Positions 60,284 through 64,000 of a stretch of 64,000 nucleotides of DNA are shown here, in pieces. The position numbers and the translations under genes are program-made. Numbering within the stretch: the first letter of the stretch is position 1; each line of letters begins with the position of its first letter. Source of the DNA: Arenimonas sp. (lineage in GTDB: Bacteria; Pseudomonadota; Alphaproteobacteria; Rhizobiales; Rhizobiaceae). The notes beneath the pieces were generated by a model. The model worked only from the letters and a program-made list of their open reading frames with translations, did no database searches and had not been told where the DNA came from. The DNA lies in contig JAIBEK010000028.1 in the NCBI GenBank assembly GCA_019459145.1, positions 62,001 to 126,000 of the forward strand. The letters run 5' to 3'.

Positions 60284-61291
60284 TCACCCAAACAACACAT
60301 CCGTCACCCGCACGTCGCCGACATGCAGGCCGATCCAGTTGCGCATGGAATGGTTGGCCATGGCCATCAGGGCCGAATGCTCGGCCGTGTCCTTGTCGAA
60401 ATGGCGGGCGAGAAGGGCGGCGATCATGCTTTCGGCGGCGCGGGTCGCGCCGTCCTCGCACTTGACGGCGAAGGACAGGCCCTTTTCCGGGAGCAGCGCG
60501 CAGAAGACGCCCTCGGCCCCGGTCTTGGCGAAGATCTTGCCGGGCGCCACCTGCATCAGACGGGTGCAGAAGCGTTTCGTGCCGGCGACATAAAAGGGCT
60601 CAGCCATGCAGGCCTCGATCAGGCGCCTGGACGCGGCGGCCCGCACCGGCTCCAGCCCCTTGCCGGTCGCCATCTTGCCAAAACCGCGGGCAAGCGAAAC
60701 GAGCGGCACGGCATAAGTCGGGATCGAGCAGCCGTCGGTGCCGCAATTGTCGCGGCCGAGCGGCGTGCCGGTCAGGCTTTCCATGATGCCGCGGATTTCC
60801 GCCTGCAGCGGGTGGTCGTAGCCGGCATAGCCGCGCGGGTCCTCGCCCGAATGGCAGCAGGCGCAGACGAAGCCGGAATGCTTGCCCGAGCAGTTGTTGT
60901 GAAGCGCGGTCGGCTTTTCCAGCGTGCGGGCCTGGTGGATCAGCACCGGCTGTTCGAACGACCAGTGGGCGCCGCATTCGAGCACGCTTTCATCGCGCCC
61001 GGCGGCCTTCAGCATGGAGGCGGCGAGCGCCACATGCTCGTCCTCGCCGGAATGGGAGGAACAGGCGAGCGCCAGCTCCTTCATCCCGAAACCATAGGCG
61101 TCGGCCGCGCCGCTTTCGATCAGCGGCAGGGCCTGCATCGCCTTGCAGGCCGAGCGGGGAAAGGTCACCGCATCGACATCGCCGGCGGAAAAGACGATGG
61201 CGCCGTCGCCATCGGTGACGACGGCCAGGCCGCGATGGCGGCTCTCGACAAGTTTACCGCGGGTGACTTCGACGGTGATCGGATTGTTCAT
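60284..61291 (-). CDS. ansA: L-asparaginase, Rhizobium etli type
   Basis: A 335-residue asparaginase of the family unrelated to the E. coli enzymes (PF06089). The motifs LHNNCSGKHSGFV and NCGTDGCSIPTYA hold the conserved Ser, Lys and Cys residues used for catalysis and zinc binding. It releases ammonia from asparagine. GAGG lies upstream of the ATG at 61291. Its 3' end (GDVRVTDVLFG-stop) is repeated in three truncated copies further left, marking a rearrangement hotspot behind this gene. Confidence 0.93.
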   Translation of the reverse strand: MNNPITVEVTRGKLVESRHRGLAVVTDGDGAIVFSAGDVDAVTFPRSACKAMQALPLIESGAADAYGFGMKELALACSSHSGEDEHVALAASMLKAAGRDESVLECGAHWSFEQPVLIHQARTLEKPTALHNNCSGKHSGFVCACCHSGEDPRGYAGYDHPLQAEIRGIMESLTGTPLGRDNCGTDGCSIPTYAVPLVSLARGFGKMATGKGLEPVRAAASRRLIEACMAEPFYVAGTKRFCTRLMQVAPGKIFAKTGAEGVFCALLPEKGLSFAVKCEDGATRAAESMIAALLARHFDKDTAEHSALMAMANHSMRNWIGLHVGDVRVTDVLFG

Positions 61292-61363
61292 GGCTCGCCT
61301 CAAAAATTCCGGATTGTCTCCGGCTCATAGCGCAAACAGAAGCCCGATGCACGAGGTCCGCGA

Positions 61364-62104
61364 TTGAAAACCATGCTGCGCCTGCTCACCATGCTTGCCC
61401 TTGTCTTTGTCCTGCCGACCCTGGTGTCGGCGGGGCTGTGGGCCGCCAAGGACCGTCCCGCGCGATGGAACGAGGCGGACTGGGGATCGGCCGGCATCCT
61501 GCCGAAGGCAGGCGATGCGCCGGAAGCCGCCATCCATGTCTATTCGGCGATGACCGGCGGCATCAAGGGCTCGGTCGCCAGCCATGCCTGGATCGTCACC
61601 AAGGAGAAAAACGGCCAATATCAGCGCTATGACAAGGTCGGCTGGGGTTCACCGATCCGCCGCAATCACCGGCCGCCGGACGGCTATTGGTATTCCAATC
61701 CGCCGCGGCTCGTCACCTCGGTGAAAGGCCTTGAGGCCGAGCGGCTGATCCCGAAGGTGGAGGCGGCGATCGCCAGCTATCCGCATGGCGAGGCCGGCGG
61801 TTACCGGATCTATCCGGGGCCGAACTCGAATACGTTTGTCGCCCATGTGCTGCGCTCCGTGCCGGAACTGGGGGCGGTTCTGCCGCCGGATGCGGTCGGC
61901 CGCGACTACCTGCCGAACGGGGACTTCTATGCGCTCGACAGCGACGGGCGCGACCTTCACGTCAGCCTCGGCGGGCTGGCCGGGCTTTCGCTCGGCGCCC
62001 GCAGCGGGTTCGAGGTCAATCTTCTCGGGCTGGTGGCGGGGCTGGATTTCCATCGGCCGGCGCTCAAGCTGCCGGGTTTTGGCGCGATCGGCTGGCCCGA
62101 TTGA
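61364..62104 (+). CDS. DUF3750 protein, secreted or anchored
   Basis: A 246-residue protein of the DUF3750 family with an N-terminal signal or anchor (MLRLLTMLALVFVLPTLVSAGLWA). Conserved blocks include IHVYSAMTGGIKGSVASHAWIV, GYWYSNPPRLV and IYPGPNSNTFVAHVLR, an arrangement that recalls a papain-like or NlpC-like fold; no activity is established. The start is TTG at 61364 with GAGG seven bases upstream; ATG at 61373 is the alternative. It is convergent with the small ORF and glycosyltransferase transcript. Confidence 0.85.
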   Translation: MKTMLRLLTMLALVFVLPTLVSAGLWAAKDRPARWNEADWGSAGILPKAGDAPEAAIHVYSAMTGGIKGSVASHAWIVTKEKNGQYQRYDKVGWGSPIRRNHRPPDGYWYSNPPRLVTSVKGLEAERLIPKVEAAIASYPHGEAGGYRIYPGPNSNTFVAHVLRSVPELGAVLPPDAVGRDYLPNGDFYALDSDGRDLHVSLGGLAGLSLGARSGFEVNLLGLVAGLDFHRPALKLPGFGAIGWPD

Positions 62105-62125
62105 GCGGTGGGGCCAGACCGGCAA

Positions 62126-62153
62126 CAAAAAAGGGCCGCGCGAGGCGGCCCTT
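62126..62153 (-). terminator. Rho-independent terminator
   Basis: On the minus strand AAGGGCCGC / GCGGCCCTT around five bases, then six T. It is 60 bases behind the small ORF and ends the minus-strand transcript; it can also serve the convergent DUF3750 gene. Confidence 0.85.
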
Positions 62154-62213
62154 CCATGAGTTTGGTCCCATTCCGGACCCGGATCACGCGGCGCGATCCG
62201 TAGCAAGGCGAGG

Positions 62214-62288
62214 TCAGGCCGAGGGCTGCCCCGTCGAGACCATCGTCTTCGCCAAGCCCGTCATGCAAACCGAAATCTCATTAGACAT
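62214..62288 (-). CDS. 24-residue small protein with a strong ribosome site
   Basis: A 25-codon frame (with stop) beginning MSNEISVCMTGLAKTM and ending TGQPSA. It contains seven Ser/Thr, one Cys and no acidic residue after position 4. GGGAGGTGATC, nearly the full anti-Shine-Dalgarno complement, lies three bases before the ATG, far stronger than most sites in this window. A terminator follows, and the glycosyltransferase gene is 75 bases upstream on the same strand. It may be a small protein, a leader, or a peptide substrate. I do not recognise it. Confidence 0.6.
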   Translation of the reverse strand: MSNEISVCMTGLAKTMVSTGQPSA

Positions 62289-62363
62289 TCGATCACCTCC
62301 CTTTCGTTCGTTAACACTAAAGAAGAGATGGGCGTCGAAGCCCAAGGTTTCAAGGGGGGCCGA

Positions 62364-64000
62364 TCAGGACGCTTCGCCGGAGAAGGGCGTTGTGCGCGGC
62401 GGCAGGGCCTCGACGTCGATATGGTCGGGCGGCAGACCCGCCCTCGCCCGCGCCGCCATCGCCTCATAGCCGCGCTCCAGATGGCGGCAGAAGCGTTCGT
62501 TGTCGAACAGCGGCGCGGTGAAGCGGGCCTCGTCGAGGCGCGAACGCAGGGCCGTCAGCGCATAGGGGTCGCGGGCCAGCATCACCGCCTTGTCAACGAA
62601 GTCGCGGTCGCTCTCCGCAATCAGTTCCGGCAGGCCGATCGCGGTCAGGAGGCTCGCGGATACCCGGCTGGCGAAGGTCCCGCCCCTTGTCGCCAGCACC
62701 GGCAGGCCGGCCCACAGCATGTCGGAGGTGGTCGTGTGGCCGTTCCACGGCCGGGTGTCGAGCGCGAGATCCGCGAGCGGAATGCGGCTCACATGCTCGG
62801 CATAGGGCCGGTTGTCGGCAAAGATCATCCGCGCCGGATCGATGCCGTGGCCTTGCATCGCGGCGGTGAAGTTGCGCCTCGCCTCGCTCGTGCGGCAGAG
62901 GATCCACAGGAGCGAGCCCGGCACGGCGGACAGCACCGCGACCCAGAGCGACAGCGTGGACGGCGTGATCTTGTAGCTGGCGTTGAACGAGGCGAAGACG
63001 AAGGCGTCCTCCGGCAGGCCGGCATCGCTGCGCTCCATCGGCTGCGGCCGCGGGCGGGTGCGCCAGTTGTTCGCCTGATAGGATTCCGGCAGACGGCAGA
63101 GCTTTTCCGCGTAGAAGGGTTTGGAGCTGTCGGGGGTGATGATCGGGTCGGTGATCGCATAGTCGAGATCGACGCCGGTGACGGAGCCGGGGAAGCCGAG
63201 ATAGGTGACCTTCAATGGGGCGTCGGAGAGATTGACGATGCCGAGCCGGGCGCCCATCGTGTGTCCCTTGAGGTCGACCAGGATGTCGGTCCGGCGTTCG
63301 CAGATCAGGGCCGCCGCTGCCTCGTCGGAGAGGGGACCGACCGGAACGACACGGGCGCGAAGGTGCTCCGGCCAGGCGGCCTGCTGGGCGGCGGAATGGC
63401 GCTCGGTATAGCAGAACAGGGTGACGTCGAACCGCTCGAGGTCGTGCGCGGCCATGGCCTCGAGGAACAGCGTCATCGTCGCATGGCCGTGGAAGTCGTT
63501 GGAGAGATAACCGATGCGGATCTTTTCGCCGGGGGCGGAGAAGGTCCGGCGGGTGCGGCCGGTGACCGACGGCAGGGTCGCGGCATAGCTCGACGCTTCC
63601 TGGCTCGGACGGGCATTGAGCGCCTCGTCGTCGCACCAGAGGATGCGGCCGAGCGCCGGCTCGCGCGCCATCAGGCCGGCGGCAAACGGTGCGTCCGGCT
63701 GGCGCATCAGCGCCTCGTGGCGCTCGATCGTGGGGAAATCGAGTACCTCGCGGGCGACGGCGAATTTCGAGACATTGAGGAACAGGTCGTCGGGGCGGGT
63801 GACAAGCGCCCGGTCGAGTTCGGCGTAGAGCGCGTCGAACCGGCTCATCAGCCGGTGATGGTTGACGATCAGCGCCATGTGCCGGTCGTTGCCGCGATCG
63901 AGCCGTTCCAGCATCGGGTCCATGTCGCCCCAGCGGCCGCGGGTGAAGAAGGCGCTGGCGACCGTGAAAGCCAGCTCCGGTTCGGCGGGGTTGAGCGTCA
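62364..64000 (-). CDS. SPINDLY/OGT-type (GT41) glycosyltransferase, 5' end outside the window
   Basis: At least 545 residues, open to the right edge (the frame continues upstream of an internal ATG at 63923). It contains the C-terminal catalytic region of O-GlcNAc-transferase/SPINDLY-like enzymes: IGYLSNDFHGHATMTLF, YLGFPGSVTG, and LDTRPWNGHTTTSDMLWAGLPVLATRG, which hold the nucleotide-sugar site. The first 100 residues seen are helical and look like tetratricopeptide repeats. Such enzymes modify Ser/Thr of proteins, including flagellins in some alphaproteobacteria. The target here is unknown. Confidence 0.9.
   Translation of the reverse strand, partial: TLNPAEPELAFTVASAFFTRGRWGDMDPMLERLDRGNDRHMALIVNHHRLMSRFDALYAELDRALVTRPDDLFLNVSKFAVAREVLDFPTIERHEALMRQPDAPFAAGLMAREPALGRILWCDDEALNARPSQEASSYAATLPSVTGRTRRTFSAPGEKIRIGYLSNDFHGHATMTLFLEAMAAHDLERFDVTLFCYTERHSAAQQAAWPEHLRARVVPVGPLSDEAAAALICERRTDILVDLKGHTMGARLGIVNLSDAPLKVTYLGFPGSVTGVDLDYAITDPIITPDSSKPFYAEKLCRLPESYQANNWRTRPRPQPMERSDAGLPEDAFVFASFNASYKITPSTLSLWVAVLSAVPGSLLWILCRTSEARRNFTAAMQGHGIDPARMIFADNRPYAEHVSRIPLADLALDTRPWNGHTTTSDMLWAGLPVLATRGGTFASRVSASLLTAIGLPELIAESDRDFVDKAVMLARDPYALTALRSRLDEARFTAPLFDNERFCRHLERGYEAMAARARAGLPPDHIDVEALPPRTTPFSGEAS

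Overview
The window is a chromosomal stretch of an alphaproteobacterium of the order Hyphomicrobiales, most likely a member of the Rhizobiaceae (Rhizobium/Agrobacterium/Shinella type). The call rests on high-GC coding sequence with GC-rich third positions, rhizobial families (DUF982, a Rhizobium etli-type L-asparaginase, a TIGR03808-type Tat protein, an iron-sulfur PhrB photolyase whose four cluster cysteines fall at 350/438/441/454), and many dispersed intergenic palindromes of the Rhizobium mosaic (RIME-like) kind. No rRNA, tRNA, CRISPR array, integrase or transposase was recognised.

Layout. 0-8 kb: LysE exporter, two cytochromes c, a HicAB pair, DJ-1 and GNAT genes, photolyase, and a CadR-type MerR regulator divergent from a cation-efflux transporter. 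8-16 kb: unknown-function membrane proteins, oligopeptidase B, an SQR-like flavoprotein, a class IV aminotransferase and a zinc alcohol dehydrogenase. 16-21.4 kb: a D-xylose ABC transporter (xylG-xylH-xylF) divergent from a ROK repressor, with a perfect palindrome between them. 21.4-24.4 kb: haloacid dehalogenase, trans-aconitate methyltransferase, DUF982 and an aldo/keto reductase. 24.4-27.4 kb: an accessory island with BrnTA, a decayed copy of the reductase 3' end, and an AT-rich two-gene operon (P-loop ATPase plus membrane protein). 27.4-39 kb: a HerA-like ATPase, two cold-shock genes sharing a 5' leader element, a fatty-acid desaturase, a lipoprotein/lysozyme-like pair, and a csp-unknown-rpsU-unknown cluster. 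39-51 kb: PAP2 phosphatase, a DUF899/DUF1579/VOC operon with a divergent MarR gene, a RES-Xre toxin-antitoxin pair, ohr/ohrR, two tandem L,D-transpeptidase lipoproteins, and an MFS pump with a MarR regulator. 51-64 kb: a Tat beta-helix protein, a GAF-GGDEF-EAL protein, GST and small enzymes, an accessory segment of orphan small genes (57.5-60.3 kb) next to L-asparaginase, a DUF3750 protein, a 24-codon small ORF, and the 3' part of a SPINDLY/OGT-type glycosyltransferase that runs off the right edge.

How it works together. Most of the window is ordinary metabolism and stress biology arranged as regulator/target pairs facing away from each other: MerR/CDF, ROK/xylose, LysR/cupin, MarR/DUF899, OhrR/Ohr and MarR/MFS, several with a visible dyad in the shared control region. 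Three toxin-antitoxin modules (HicAB, BrnTA, RES-Xre) and orphan immunity-like genes mark the accessory zones.

The most unusual features are: (1) the AT-rich P-loop ATPase plus three-helix membrane protein with overlapping ATGA, a candidate defence-type module; (2) three truncated copies of the L-asparaginase 3' end lined up beside the intact gene, with small accessory genes between them, and a parallel duplication of the aldo/keto reductase 3' end across BrnTA; and (3) a 24-codon ORF with a near-perfect Shine-Dalgarno sequence behind the glycosyltransferase.
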